From positions 41,580 to 74,181 of the forward strand of contig NZ_PPPV01000012.1 in assembly GCF_002901705.1 (NCBI RefSeq): 32,602 nucleotides of DNA. The letters run 5' to 3'. Made by a program: the position numbers and the translations under genes. This document shows positions 7,480 to 16,335 of this stretch, piece by piece; the first letter of the stretch is position 1; each line of letters opens with the position of its first letter. Origin of the DNA: Staphylococcus lugdunensis (lineage in GTDB: Bacteria > Bacillota > Bacilli > Staphylococcales > Staphylococcaceae). The notes below the pieces were generated by a model. The model saw only the letters and a list, made by a program, of their open reading frames with translations. It had not been told where the DNA came from and made no database searches.

Positions 7480-7650
7480 ATGTCAAAAGAAAAAAAGAGT
7501 CGTTTAAATTATCATGAGGAAGAGAATGCGATGGTTGAAAATTTAGAAGACTTAAAAGAGCTGGGCAAAGAAATGGAACACATCTCAGAGAAAAATGACG
7601 AAGAAAAAGTTAATCAATCGCATGATACATCAAAGTCTTCAAATTCATAA
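7480..7650 (+). CDS. Small charged hypothetical protein (56 residues)
   Basis: The ATG at 7480 follows GTGAGG (7467-7472) at normal spacing. It encodes 56 residues: a basic N-terminus (SKEKKSRLNYHEEEN), an acidic, leucine-spaced helix (MVENLEDLKELGKEMEHI) that could form a coiled coil, and a serine-rich tail. There is no membrane segment or signal peptide. It begins 39 bases after the NagB-like gene and is followed by a strong terminator, so the two probably form an operon. Small proteins of this kind occur at this locus in other staphylococci as far as I recall. The function is unknown. Confidence 0.7.
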   Translation: MSKEKKSRLNYHEEENAMVENLEDLKELGKEMEHISEKNDEEKVNQSHDTSKSSNS

Positions 7651-7708
7651 AGACTAACAAAATGATTTGTAATGAATGCTTATGATGTAAATACTATATA
7701 ATATAATT

Positions 7709-7760
7709 AAAAAGGGACGAGATTATAAAGTCAAAATGACTTATCTCGTTCCTTTTTAAT
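7709..7760. terminator. Strong terminator after the small charged protein
   Basis: AAAAAGGGACGAGAT (7709-7723) pairs with ATCTCGTTCCTTTTT (7743-7757) with one G-T pair and a 19-base loop. The A-run on one side and the T-run on the other allow it to work in both directions. Confidence 0.85.
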
Positions 7761-7823
7761 TTAATCTGAAGCACGTCAGATTTTATGCTAAAATTAGAAG
7801 AAAACATTTAGAGGAGAAAGCGA

Positions 7824-8219
7824 ATGTTCAGCAAATATTGGTTACATATCATCATATTAACGATAATTATTAGTTTGATTTCAATTAAAGGTTTCCCGAT
7901 TGCTTTGGGAGCTTTATATTTACCTATATTATTTAAAGTTGTGAAGTTACAGCTTAATTTATCTAAAGGACTTGTAGATGATGTTAATGCAATTGCTTTT
8001 TTAAAAAGTAATCGCATCGGCATAGTGATTAGTGTTGTGTGCATATTATTAGTTACGGGGATACTATGTTACACACTTGATCATTTATATAGCAATTTCA
8101 ATGGAATATTAGGCTTGTTAATCTCATTCAGTCCAATTACCTTAACTTTAAGTGTCATTTTATATATCATGTCAGCTTTTGCAACAGTGCAAGCCGTCAA
8201 AAATAAATACACTAAGTAA
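7824..8219 (+). CDS. Hypothetical membrane protein (131 residues)
   Basis: I do not recognise the family. The protein has four likely membrane segments: about residues 7-25, 26-42, 66-85 and 93-117. A polar stretch between the second and third (LNLSKGLVDDVNAIAFLKSNR) is likely exposed, and the C-terminus is basic (KNKYTK). The start is supported by GAGGAGAAAG 3-12 bases upstream. It lies between a terminator and the fumC promoter, so it is probably a single-gene unit. Confidence 0.75.
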   Translation: MFSKYWLHIIILTIIISLISIKGFPIALGALYLPILFKVVKLQLNLSKGLVDDVNAIAFLKSNRIGIVISVVCILLVTGILCYTLDHLYSNFNGILGLLISFSPITLTLSVILYIMSAFATVQAVKNKYTK

Positions 8220-8258
8220 AGAAATAATATCGATTAACTATACTTAATTGGATTTTAG

Positions 8259-8309
8259 TGAAAACGTTTTATTTGCGCGTTGCCCTTTGATTTTAAATAG
8301 TGCTATACT
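8259..8309 (+). promoter_or_regulatory. fumC promoter with overlapping cre-like (CcpA) box
   Basis: TTGCCC (8280-8285) and TGCTATACT (extended -10, 8301-8309) are spaced by 18 bases. TGAAAACGTTTTAT (8259-8272), just upstream of the -35 box, matches the catabolite responsive element consensus TGWAANCGNTNWCA except at its last two bases. fumC and other TCA-cycle genes are known targets of CcpA in Gram-positives. The position would fit repression or activation from just above the -35 box. Confidence 0.55.
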
Positions 8310-8346
8310 ACTGTTAAACAATCAATTGATAAGGGGAGATACACGT

Positions 8347-9732
8347 ATGTCAGTACGAATTGAACATGATACATTTGGAGAAATAGAAGTGCCAGCTGAT
8401 AAGTATTGGGGGGCACAAACGGAACGTAGTAAACGTAACTTTCCAGTTGGCAAAGAACAAATGCCTATTGAAGTGATTTACGGCTTTGCGCAATTGAAAC
8501 GTGCTGCTGCATTAGCTAATCACGAATTAGGAAAGTTAAGTGATGCTAAAGCAAATGCCATTGTGTATGCGTGTGATCAGATTTTGAATGGTAATTTAGA
8601 CAATCATTTTCCATTGGTAGTGTGGCAAACAGGCAGTGGTACACAAAGTAATATGAACGTGAATGAAGTAGTAAGTTACGTGGCTAATCAATATTTACAA
8701 GAACAACAAAGCGATGAGCAGATTCATCCCAATGATGATGTCAATAAATCACAAAGTTCTAATGACACATTTCCAACTGCGATGCATGTAGCACTTTATC
8801 ATGAAATTGAAACCAAACTTGTTCCCGCTTTACAGCAATTACGTACCACTTTTGAAGAAAAGGAACATTCATTTAATCATATTATTAAAATTGGACGGAC
8901 ACATCTACAAGATGCAACACCTATTCGTTTAGGACAAGAAATAAGTGGTTGGCGTTATATGCTAGAAAAGTGTGAGACATTATTAGCAGAGTCAAAATGT
9001 CACATATTAAATTTAGCGATTGGTGGAACTGCAGTAGGTACTGGTATTAATGCTCACCCACAATTTGGAGATAAAGTGGCGACATATATTGCGACAAACA
9101 CAGGATATCCATTTGTATCATCTGAAAATAAATTTCATGCATTAACATCACATGATGAAGTTGTGCAATTGCACGGTTCATTAAAGGCACTTGCTGCAGA
9201 TTTGATGAAAATAGCTAATGATATTCGATGGTTAGCCTCTGGTCCTAGAGCTGGTTTGGCAGAAATTGCTATCCCTGAAAATGAACCAGGTTCATCTATC
9301 ATGCCAGGTAAAGTGAATCCAACACAATGTGAAATGTTAACTATGGTGGCAGTTCAAGTCATGGGCAATGATACGACTGTAGGTATTGCTAGCTCACAAG
9401 GTAATTTTGAATTGAATGTCTTTAAACCGGTCATTTTACACAACACACTACAATCCATTTATTTATTAGCTGATGGTATGCAAACCTTTAACGATAACTG
9501 TGCAAAAGGTATCGAACCAATCGAAGAAAATATTAATAATTATTTAAATCAATCATTAATGCTAGTAACTGCTTTAAATCCACATATTGGTTATGAAAAA
9601 GCAGCACAAATTGCCAAAAAAGCGCATAAAGAAGGATTAACCTTAAAAGAATCTGCAATTGCTTCTGGTTATGTTACAGAAGCTCAATTTGAAACATGGA
9701 TAAAACCTGAAAGCATGGTTGATCCTCATTAA
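8347..9732 (+). CDS. fumC: Class II fumarate hydratase
   Basis: FumC converts fumarate to L-malate in the TCA cycle and works as a homotetramer in the cytoplasm. The start ATG at 8347 has AAGGGGAG nine bases upstream. The open frame reaching back to 8248 crosses the promoter and is not coding. Length is 461 residues, normal for the family. The signature [15 protein letters not shown] is present near residue 317. [13 protein letters not shown] (about 96-108), [13 protein letters not shown] (about 137-149) and [16 protein letters not shown] near 183 hold the substrate-binding and catalytic histidine and threonine residues. The gene is monocistronic, between its own promoter and a long hairpin. 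Confidence 0.97.
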   Translation: MSVRIEHDTFGEIEVPADKYWGAQTERSKRNFPVGKEQMPIEVIYGFAQLKRAAALANHELGKLSDAKANAIVYACDQILNGNLDNHFPLVVWQTGSGTQSNMNVNEVVSYVANQYLQEQQSDEQIHPNDDVNKSQSSNDTFPTAMHVALYHEIETKLVPALQQLRTTFEEKEHSFNHIIKIGRTHLQDATPIRLGQEISGWRYMLEKCETLLAESKCHILNLAIGGTAVGTGINAHPQFGDKVATYIATNTGYPFVSSENKFHALTSHDEVVQLHGSLKALAADLMKIANDIRWLASGPRAGLAEIAIPENEPGSSIMPGKVNPTQCEMLTMVAVQVMGNDTTVGIASSQGNFELNVFKPVILHNTLQSIYLLADGMQTFNDNCAKGIEPIEENINNYLNQSLMLVTALNPHIGYEKAAQIAKKAHKEGLTLKESAIASGYVTEAQFETWIKPESMVDPH

Positions 9733-9745
9733 CAGGCAATAATAA

Positions 9746-9794
9746 ATTGCTGAGCCTCAGTAATAACTCATAGTATCGTTACTGAGGCCGCAAT
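9746..9794. terminator. Bidirectional terminator between fumC and the convergent rluA-type gene
   Basis: GCCTCAGTAA (9754-9763) pairs perfectly with TTACTGAGGC (9779-9788), and the outer ATTGC (9746-9750) pairs with GCAAT (9790-9794). It fills the gap between the two convergent genes and likely ends both transcripts, although T-runs are weak. Confidence 0.7.
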
Positions 9795-9796
9795 GT

Positions 9797-10633
9797 TTAT
9801 TTGGTAATAGGATTGTCATCTAAGTTAACTGATATAAACTGTTGAGTTAAAGGATGGACAAAATCAATTTGATAACTTTTTAATTCTAATTTTCGTAGTT
9901 TTGAATCACCATATAAAGGGTCACCAATAACAGGGTGTCCTATTTCAGCTAAATGTACTCTAATTTGATGTGTGCGTCCTGTATCTAGCTTAATATCTAA
10001 CTGGCATACACCTTCTTTTAACATTGTGGAAGCAAGTATATGTGTAATGGCACGTTGTCCAGTATTAGATATGCGACGCTTATTGGGATGGAATTTATCT
10101 TTACCTATTGGCATATCTATAGTTTGAGGTTTTATGGGCAATAGTGCATTAACGTTTGCTTTGTAGATTCGAGTAATTTTATTGTCCTCTAGCATTCGGT
10201 CAAGAATTTTTTTCATAAGTGGATTTTTAGCAATGATGAGTAACCCAACTGTTTCTTGATCTAAACGATGTATGGGTTCAGCATACTCACTATCTAATGT
10301 ATAAATGATGTGGTTCATTAATGTGTTGCTTTCTTTTAGATCATTAGGATGCGTTTTGACGCCTTTTGGTTTCATTACGATAGCTAAATCATCATCTTCA
10401 TAATAAATTTGAGCGTAACGATAACTTGGTAAATAATTACTTTTTTCTTCATCAGTAGGAATTTCAACACAATCCATGGTATGGACTTGATTACTTAATC
10501 TAGCAGGTGCGTTGTTAATCGTAATTTCTTTTGACATATTCAGCTGATGTAAATCTTTTTTAGGAACTTTTAAAGTTTGAAAAATTTCTCTTAATGTTAG
10601 GTTGTTATAATCTTCAGGTATTTTAAATTTCAT
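9797..10633 (-). CDS. RluA-family rRNA/tRNA pseudouridine synthase
   Basis: This 278-residue protein converts specific uridines in structured RNA to pseudouridine. The catalytic motif HRLDQETVGLLIIAKN is near residue 122, with the nucleophile aspartate in RLD. RTHQIRVHLAEIGHPVIGDPLYG near 220 (seen as RTHQIRVHLAEIGHPVIGD) is the second family signature. An S4-like N-terminal segment (about 15-60) is present but weak. The start has AGGAGG upstream on the minus strand. RluA, RluC and RluD members cannot be told apart reliably here, so I leave the symbol empty. It is convergent with fumC. Confidence 0.92.
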   Translation of the reverse strand: MKFKIPEDYNNLTLREIFQTLKVPKKDLHQLNMSKEITINNAPARLSNQVHTMDCVEIPTDEEKSNYLPSYRYAQIYYEDDDLAIVMKPKGVKTHPNDLKESNTLMNHIIYTLDSEYAEPIHRLDQETVGLLIIAKNPLMKKILDRMLEDNKITRIYKANVNALLPIKPQTIDMPIGKDKFHPNKRRISNTGQRAITHILASTMLKEGVCQLDIKLDTGRTHQIRVHLAEIGHPVIGDPLYGDSKLRKLELKSYQIDFVHPLTQQFISVNLDDNPITK

Positions 10634-10761
10634 AGAATCCTCCTACGCATTCTCTATCATCTTATCATAATTTTTGAATAACATAACGTGTAACTGTTTT
10701 ATTTTCATCATTTTACAAGAATGATTAATAAAATTTATTTTTAAAATTAAAACCACACATG

Positions 10762-10767
10762 TATAAT
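10762..10767 (+). promoter_or_regulatory. -10 box of the airSR operon
   Basis: A consensus TATAAT at 10762-10767 places the start of transcription near 10774. No good -35 box is seen (T-rich sequence), as is common for promoters that need an activator. It rules out translation from the ATG at 10759. Confidence 0.5.
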
Positions 10768-10800
10768 ATAAATAATATGGCTGGTAATTGGAGAGATTTT

Positions 10801-11913
10801 ATGTCACAACCTTCTCGTTTGGCATTGCTAAAAGAAATAGCGGAATTTTTAAATGAAGAAACAGAAATGTATAGTATGATGAATGGTGCTTTGCATTATT
10901 TATTGCAGGGCAGCCAGTTTACTACTGGTTGGATTTTCTTTATTGATGACAGTGGACATCATGAATTGGTTGCTGATTCGGATTTACCTGGTGCTTTACA
11001 GCGTGAGCAGTGTCAATTTATGCATGAAGGTTCATGTTGGTGTGTACGTGCATATCATAACCATAAACTGACAAAGGCATCTAATATTATCAATTGTTCG
11101 CGTATAAATTTGGCCGCCCAAGCCTATAGCGATGAAACAGAAGACATCACACATCATGCAACGGTGCCACTCAAATCAGGAGATGAACAGTTTGGGCTGC
11201 TTAATGTTGCAGCTCCTCATAAACATACATATAGTGATGATGATTTAGAACTTTTAGAATCTGTCGCTTTTCAAATTGGCTCTGCAATTAAACGTATCTT
11301 ACTTACCAACAAAGAAAAAGAACGTGCGCGTGTCAATGAGCGTAACCGACTAGCTAGAGATTTACATGATTCAGTTAATCAGATGCTATTTTCTCTAAAG
11401 ATTACCGCTCATGCTGCCCAAGGCATGACAACGGATCAATCTGCCCAAAAAGCATTTCAAACCATTGAAGATATCAGCCAATCAGCAGTAAATGAAATGC
11501 GTTCATTAATATGGCAATTGAAACCAGTTGGGTTAGAGCAAGGACTAGTTCATGCATTATATCACTATAGTGAACTATTACAAATAAACTTAAATGTCTC
11601 TGTAGATGGTTTGATTAAATTACCTAATACCATTGAGGAAAATATATATCGTATTGCTCAAGAAGCGATGAATAATGTCAAGAAACATGCAAATACAGAA
11701 GATGTTGATGTAACTATTAAACAGCACAATGATATGCTCTATATGTCTATTGTGGATCAAGGAAAAGGATTTGATATTACTCAGGTAACTGATAATCAAT
11801 CATTAGGGTTGAAAAATTTAAAACAGCGGGTCGGTTCAATGAAAGGCAAGATTGAAATACACGCAGAAGTAGGCCAAGGAACCGCAATTTATATTGAAAT
11901 TCCATTAACATAA
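10801..11913 (+). CDS. airS: Redox-sensing histidine kinase AirS (YhcS)
   Basis: The protein has 370 residues from the ATG at 10801, which has GGAGAGA just upstream. Residues about 20-165 form a GAF-type sensor domain. Cysteines at 71, 79, 81 and 99 (QREQCQF, GSCWC, INCSR) match the ligands known to hold a [2Fe-2S] cluster in S. aureus AirS. Next is a HisKA_3 domain with the phospho-acceptor His189 in RDLHDSVNQ, then an HATPase_c domain (EEAMNNVKKHAN-type N-box as AQEAMNNVKKHAN, plus DQGKGFD and GLKNLKQR). There is no membrane segment, so it is cytoplasmic. airR follows 21 bases later. In S. aureus the pair responds to oxygen and oxidation and affects nitrate respiration and cell-wall genes. 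Confidence 0.93.
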   Translation: MSQPSRLALLKEIAEFLNEETEMYSMMNGALHYLLQGSQFTTGWIFFIDDSGHHELVADSDLPGALQREQCQFMHEGSCWCVRAYHNHKLTKASNIINCSRINLAAQAYSDETEDITHHATVPLKSGDEQFGLLNVAAPHKHTYSDDDLELLESVAFQIGSAIKRILLTNKEKERARVNERNRLARDLHDSVNQMLFSLKITAHAAQGMTTDQSAQKAFQTIEDISQSAVNEMRSLIWQLKPVGLEQGLVHALYHYSELLQINLNVSVDGLIKLPNTIEENIYRIAQEAMNNVKKHANTEDVDVTIKQHNDMLYMSIVDQGKGFDITQVTDNQSLGLKNLKQRVGSMKGKIEIHAEVGQGTAIYIEIPLT

Positions 11914-11934
11914 TTACGCAAAGGAGTTGTCTCT

Positions 11935-12558
11935 GTGGCGGATATCATACTCGTAGATGATCATCATATTGTCCGACAAGGATTAGAATTTTTGTTATCA
12001 ACAGTTGAAGAATTCAATGTCATTGAAAGCTTTGCGAATGGTGCATCATTTATAAGTTATTTAAGTGAGAACCAGCCACCTGATATTGTTTTATTAGATT
12101 TAGTAATGCCTGAGATGAATGGTATTGAGGTGACTGAATTTTTAAAAAAGAACTATTCTGACATCAAAGTGCTGGTATTAACAAGTTATGTAGATGACGA
12201 ACATGTCATTTCTGCGATAAATAAGGGTGCAGATGGCTATGAAATGAAAGATGTAGAACCAGCAAAGCTTATTGAAACAATACGACGTGTTTTAGCAGGT
12301 GAACGCATTATTCACCCAGAAGCCAAAACTGTAATGGAAGCTGTGGCCAAAAAACCGCATTATACCAATAAATTATCAAAACGAGAAATTGACGTTTTAC
12401 GAGAAATGGTCAAAGGAAAAACAAACAGAGAGATTGCTGAAACATTATTTGTATCAGAAAAAACAATAAAAACGCATGTTAGTCACATTTTTAATAAGTT
12501 ACAAGTCTCAGATCGTACTCAAGCTGCTATTTATGCTATGCAAAATAACTTGATTTGA
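11935..12558 (+). CDS. airR: Response regulator AirR (YhcR), NarL/LuxR type
   Basis: The 207-residue regulator starts with GTG, preceded by AAGGAG eight bases upstream. The receiver domain (1-120) has acidic residues in VDDHH, the phospho-acceptor Asp55 (LLDLVMPEMNG), Thr-region LTSYVDDE and lysine in MKDVEPAKL. Residues about 142-205 form a LuxR-type helix-turn-helix (LSKREIDVLREMVKGKTNREIAETLFVSEKTIKTHVSHIFNKL, seen as KTNREIAETLFVSEKTIK). It forms an operon with airS. Confidence 0.95.
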   Translation: MADIILVDDHHIVRQGLEFLLSTVEEFNVIESFANGASFISYLSENQPPDIVLLDLVMPEMNGIEVTEFLKKNYSDIKVLVLTSYVDDEHVISAINKGADGYEMKDVEPAKLIETIRRVLAGERIIHPEAKTVMEAVAKKPHYTNKLSKREIDVLREMVKGKTNREIAETLFVSEKTIKTHVSHIFNKLQVSDRTQAAIYAMQNNLI

Positions 12559-12753
12559 TACTGAAATCAAAGTGTTGGATTATTTAGATAATTTTGTCTT
12601 TATAAAAAAAGTCAGTAAAGTAAAATTCACTCTTTTAATTTTGCGAAAAATATATTAAGATGTAATTTGTGTTTCAAGAAATGTGTATTATTGCAATTTC
12701 TTGTGTCCGGAAAAAATTATAGAAGATTCCCTAACAGAAAGGTAGATAATATA

Positions 12754-13218
12754 ATGGATAGACAGAGTTTTACAGATTTAATTCAAACAAAATTTAAAAT
12801 GGTTAGAATAGAAGCCGGTTATACTCAAGATACAATGGCTCAAACCATTGGACTTTCAAAAAAGACATTAGTTCAAATTGAAAAAGAACGTGTTTTACCA
12901 AATTGGACGACTTGTGTATCAATTTGTGCACTATTTAGAAATTCAGATGTCTTAAATAGTACATTTGGTTGTGATCCTTTAGAAATTGTACAAACAATTT
13001 CACGTAATCATTGTGCATATCCTAACCACGAAACAACAAGTGATATCTACTGGAATACATTAGAATCACGCTATGGTTACATATTACAAGGCAATAAAGT
13101 TAGCGATATTTATCGCGTATTAAACCCAGATAAACAGCCTATTTTTGGGACTTCTAAGTTGAGAGAAGCAGAAACATATTTTACTCGTAATGCAAAAGAC
13201 GAATTACTACATGTTTAA
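12754..13218 (+). CDS. xdrA: XRE-family regulator XdrA
   Basis: The protein has 154 residues from the ATG at 12754 (MDRQSFTDLIQTKFK). Residues about 8-65 are a Cro/C1-type helix-turn-helix (RIEAGYTQDTMAQTIGLSKKTLVQIEKER). The C-terminal half (about 80-154) has no family I can name and may sense a ligand or mediate oligomers. Position after airSR and size match XdrA/SA1665 of S. aureus, which activates spa and binds the mecA region. The upstream in-frame ATG at 12667 would add 29 cysteine-rich, non-conserved-looking residues and has no ribosome binding site. AGAAAGG 11-17 bases before the chosen start is a modest site. Confidence 0.85.
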   Translation: MDRQSFTDLIQTKFKMVRIEAGYTQDTMAQTIGLSKKTLVQIEKERVLPNWTTCVSICALFRNSDVLNSTFGCDPLEIVQTISRNHCAYPNHETTSDIYWNTLESRYGYILQGNKVSDIYRVLNPDKQPIFGTSKLREAETYFTRNAKDELLHV

Positions 13219-13303
13219 TAACAACATTTGAGTGACAAGAGAATCGATAATGGATTAAGTCATTCAAACCATTAGATTAAAGCACTTAATTGGAATGGAT
13301 ATG

Positions 13304-13347
13304 TGAGGGTAAGACAAGTTATTCGAGTCTTATCCTCATTTTAATTT
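13304..13347 (+). terminator. Terminator after xdrA
   Basis: TGAGGGTAAGAC (13304-13315) pairs with GTCTTATCCTCA (13327-13338) with one G-T pair, followed by TTTTAATTTTT. Confidence 0.85.
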
Positions 13348-13431
13348 TTGTTATAGTGTCATCTCATAGCATTAGAATGCTAGTATGATATAATGCGGTA
13401 CAAAATGATAAGACAATAGGAGTATATGTTT

Positions 13432-14550
13432 ATGCATGCTTTTTTAATTATTTTATTTATGGTTGTCATTGGTGCGATTATTGGAGGTATAACTAATATA
13501 ATTGCTATTCGAATGTTATTCCACCCTTATCGACCTCACTATTTCTTGAAAATTCGTATTCCATTTACACCCGGCTTAATTCCTAAAAGGCGCGGTGAAA
13601 TTGCAACTAAAATAGGTCAAGTTATAGAAGAACACCTTTTAACCGAAAAACTTATCCGTCAAAAACTAATGCAACCTGAAACTAAACAATCCATTCAAGA
13701 TATGATTCAACATCAGATTAGTCGATTACGCAAAGATCGAGTTACATTGCAACAGGTAGCTCAAAAATTAAACTTTGATATGGAACATTTTGTTATAAGT
13801 AAAATGCCTTCTGAAGTCGAGAAACTATTTATTCAGTTTTATAAGGACCACAAACATAAAACGATTGAAGATATACTGCCTAAGAGCATGATGGATTTAG
13901 CAGAAGATAAAATAGATGCATTAGAAGCATTGCTGATTGATAGAGTGCATCGTTATTTAACATCGACACGCGGGAGACACGATATTGAAGACATGTTAGA
14001 TACTTTCTTTTTAGAAAAAGGAAAAATTATTGGACTATTACAAATGTTTATGACAAAGGAAAGTATTGCCGAACGTATTCAGCATGAATTAATTCGCCTA
14101 ACTCATCACCCTAAGGCAAATGCCATATTGAAGAATATTATCCGTAACGAATATACTACTTTTAAAGGGAAAAAGTTAAATGAAATCGTCTCAATGGAAC
14201 AAGTAAGACAAATAGCTACATCGTGTTCAGAAATGGCTGCTGTTTCAAATAAAGTCAATATACCACTAAGTGATTTAGCACCTAAATTATTCAATTATCT
14301 AGAACAGCATATTGCTAAACAACTGACACAGGTCGCTATACAATTTCTATCTACTGAATTAGCTACTATTATGAAAAAGTTTAATTTAAGAGCAGTAATT
14401 GAAGAACAAATTAATACGTTTGATTTAGATTATATAGAACGTTTAATAATTGATATTGCTAAAAAAGAATTAAATTTAATAATGTCATTAGGCTTTTTAT
14501 TAGGCGGCATTATAGGGCTACTACAAGGTATAGTCGCAATCTTTGTGTAA
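13432..14550 (+). CDS. yheB: UPF0754 (DUF445) membrane protein YheB
   Basis: The 372-residue protein has one membrane segment at the N-terminus (about 3-25, AFLIILFMVVIGAIIGG) and a hydrophobic hairpin at the C-terminus (about 350-372). Between them is a long soluble, mostly helical part. FTPGLIPKRRGEIATKIGQVIEEHLL and DMLDTFF are family signatures (the first seen as FTPGLIPKRRGEIATKIG). The function is unknown. The ATG at 13432 has TAGGAG nine bases upstream, whereas the ATG at 13426 is too close. The middle region differs substantially from the S. aureus protein I remember, which is one reason for calling a different species. Confidence 0.9.
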   Translation: MHAFLIILFMVVIGAIIGGITNIIAIRMLFHPYRPHYFLKIRIPFTPGLIPKRRGEIATKIGQVIEEHLLTEKLIRQKLMQPETKQSIQDMIQHQISRLRKDRVTLQQVAQKLNFDMEHFVISKMPSEVEKLFIQFYKDHKHKTIEDILPKSMMDLAEDKIDALEALLIDRVHRYLTSTRGRHDIEDMLDTFFLEKGKIIGLLQMFMTKESIAERIQHELIRLTHHPKANAILKNIIRNEYTTFKGKKLNEIVSMEQVRQIATSCSEMAAVSNKVNIPLSDLAPKLFNYLEQHIAKQLTQVAIQFLSTELATIMKKFNLRAVIEEQINTFDLDYIERLIIDIAKKELNLIMSLGFLLGGIIGLLQGIVAIFV

Positions 14551-14615
14551 GCAATCAGTTTATGTTAAAGTATTAAAGAGTTGTTAATAAATTTTAGAAG
14601 GAGTGTCAATACAAC

Positions 14616-14960
14616 ATGGCAGTAAATTTATATGATTATGCAAACCAATTAGAACAAGCATTAAGAGATAGTGATGAATATAAAGCAATCAAAGATGCTT
14701 TTTCTAAAGTAAAAGCTAATGAAGATTCAAAAAGATTATTTGATGAATTCCGTGAAACACAAATGAGTTTCCAACAAAAACAAATGCAAGGTGAAGAAAT
14801 TCCAGAAGAAGACTTGCAAAAAGCGCAAGAACAAGCTCAAGAAATTGAAAAAGATGAAAATATTTCTGAGTTAATGGCAGCAGAACAAAAAATGAGTCAA
14901 GTATTCCAAGAAATCAATCAAATTATTGTTAAACCATTAGATGAGATTTACGCTGACTAA
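14616..14960 (+). CDS. yheA: YlbF/YmcA-family protein YheA
   Basis: This 114-residue helical protein begins [22 protein letters not shown], a typical start for the family (seen as [16 protein letters not shown]). It continues with glutamine- and glutamate-rich helices ([19 protein letters not shown]) and ends in KPLDEIY. Relatives YlbF and YmcA of B. subtilis are part of a complex that influences RNase Y-dependent RNA maturation. Whether YheA shares that role is unknown. GAAGGAGTG provides the ribosome binding site. A strong terminator follows. Confidence 0.92.
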   Translation: MAVNLYDYANQLEQALRDSDEYKAIKDAFSKVKANEDSKRLFDEFRETQMSFQQKQMQGEEIPEEDLQKAQEQAQEIEKDENISELMAAEQKMSQVFQEINQIIVKPLDEIYAD

Positions 14961-14985
14961 TTTAATGTTATAAAACATGTGATTT

Positions 14986-15027
14986 AAAACTTCTCGAAGA
15001 TAATACAAACTTCGAGAAGTTTTTTTA
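14986..15027 (+). terminator. Terminator after yheA
   Basis: AAAACTTCTCGAAG (14986-14999) pairs with CTTCGAGAAGTTTT (15010-15023), and the T-run continues to 15026. It is a strong intrinsic terminator separating yheA from the yhaO operon. Confidence 0.9.
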
Positions 15028-15138
15028 TAGATGATAAGGAAATTATTACTGTTAGCTTGTCTTGCAATCGACTGTCATGTTCAATTTATGATAAAATAAA
15101 GTAATACATAACTACCTTAATTAAGGAGATACATGCAA

Positions 15139-16335
15139 ATGATAAAATTTATTCACTGTGCGGATTTGCATCTAGATAGCCCTTTTAAATCAAAGAGCCA
15201 TTTAAGTTCAAAAATATTTGAGGATGTGCAAAAAAGTGCATATGAAAGTTTCAAAAAAATTGTCGATATCGCTTTAAAAGAAGAAGTTGATTTCGTTCTT
15301 ATTGCAGGGGATTTGTTTGATAGTAATAATAGAACGTTAAAAGCTGAAGTATTTTTGAGAGAGCAATTTAAGCGTTTAGAACGTGAGCAAATATTTGTAT
15401 ATATTTGTCACGGCAACCATGATCCACTAAGTGCTAATATTACTTCAGAATGGCCAGACAATGTGTCTGTATTTTCTAATAAAGTTGAAACTTATCAAGC
15501 GATTACAAAAGATGGTGAAACGGTTTATTTACATGGATTCAGTTATCAAAATAATGAAAGTTATGAAAATAAAATCGATGATTATCCTTCAAGTCTAGGA
15601 AAGGATGGCATACACATTGGTATTTTACATGGGACTTACAGTAAAACAGCAACCAATGATCGATATACCGAATTTATTTTAGAGAATTTAAAAGAAAAAC
15701 TCTATCATTATTGGGCACTAGGTCATATTCACGAAAGACAACAATTGAGTGACATGCCTCAAATTTACTATGCTGGTAACATACAAGGTCGACATTTTAA
15801 TGAACAGGGACAGAAAGGATGTTTACTTGTAGAAGGTGATCATTTAAAACTGACAACACGCTTCATACCAACACAATTTATTCGTTTTGATGAAGCTACA
15901 ATTACGACGAAACAATTTTCAAAACAAGGGATTTTTGATGTTATTCAAAAATTTAAAGAGGATGTTAGATCTAAAGGTAAAGCATTTTATCGTTTAACTG
16001 TAAACATAGATAGTGATATCACGTTATCATCCCAAGATATTGTACAAATTAAAGAAATGGTACAAGACTATGAGGAAAATGAAACAAACTTTGTTATGGT
16101 TGAAGATTTGAATTTTAATTATCTCCAAAATGATGACACCCCATTAATTAAAGAATTTTCTAGCGATTTATTAAAAGATAGTACAATTTATGAAGATGCA
16201 ATGAGCGATTTATATTTGAATGCTAAAACATCTAAATATTTGGATGATTATACTGGATTTAATAAAGAAGATTTAGTAAATCGTGCTGAAGATATACTAA
16301 AAGCAGAGATGAGAGGTGACAATCTTGATAATTAA
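15139..16335 (+). CDS. yhaO: SbcD/Mre11-like metallophosphoesterase YhaO
   Basis: The 398-residue protein is a calcineurin-like phosphoesterase of the DNA-repair exonuclease group. Metal-binding motifs are seen in order: D9-L-H11 in CADLHLDSPF, AGDLFD near residue 59, GNHD near 93, HGTY near 164 and GHIHE near 195. A C-terminal cap domain follows from about 250. The ATG at 15133 gives two extra residues. I prefer 15139 because relatives begin with a residue or two before KFIHCADLH, but AAGGAG at 15123-15128 fits either. yhaN starts inside the 3' end of this gene, giving translational coupling like sbcD-sbcC. Confidence 0.92.
   Translation: MIKFIHCADLHLDSPFKSKSHLSSKIFEDVQKSAYESFKKIVDIALKEEVDFVLIAGDLFDSNNRTLKAEVFLREQFKRLEREQIFVYICHGNHDPLSANITSEWPDNVSVFSNKVETYQAITKDGETVYLHGFSYQNNESYENKIDDYPSSLGKDGIHIGILHGTYSKTATNDRYTEFILENLKEKLYHYWALGHIHERQQLSDMPQIYYAGNIQGRHFNEQGQKGCLLVEGDHLKLTTRFIPTQFIRFDEATITTKQFSKQGIFDVIQKFKEDVRSKGKAFYRLTVNIDSDITLSSQDIVQIKEMVQDYEENETNFVMVEDLNFNYLQNDDTPLIKEFSSDLLKDSTIYEDAMSDLYLNAKTSKYLDDYTGFNKEDLVNRAEDILKAEMRGDNLDN

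Noticed and set aside
8248..8346. N-terminal extension of fumC to 8248
   Set aside because: The segment contains the cre-like box, the -35 and -10 elements and the ribosome binding site, and adds residues absent from the family.
10759..10800. Start of airS at ATG 10759
   Set aside because: It overlaps a TATAAT promoter element and has no ribosome binding site. The ATG at 10801 has GGAGAGA at the right distance.
12667..12753. 29-residue N-terminal extension of xdrA
   Set aside because: It has no ribosome binding site, is cysteine-rich and precedes the usual start of the HTH protein.
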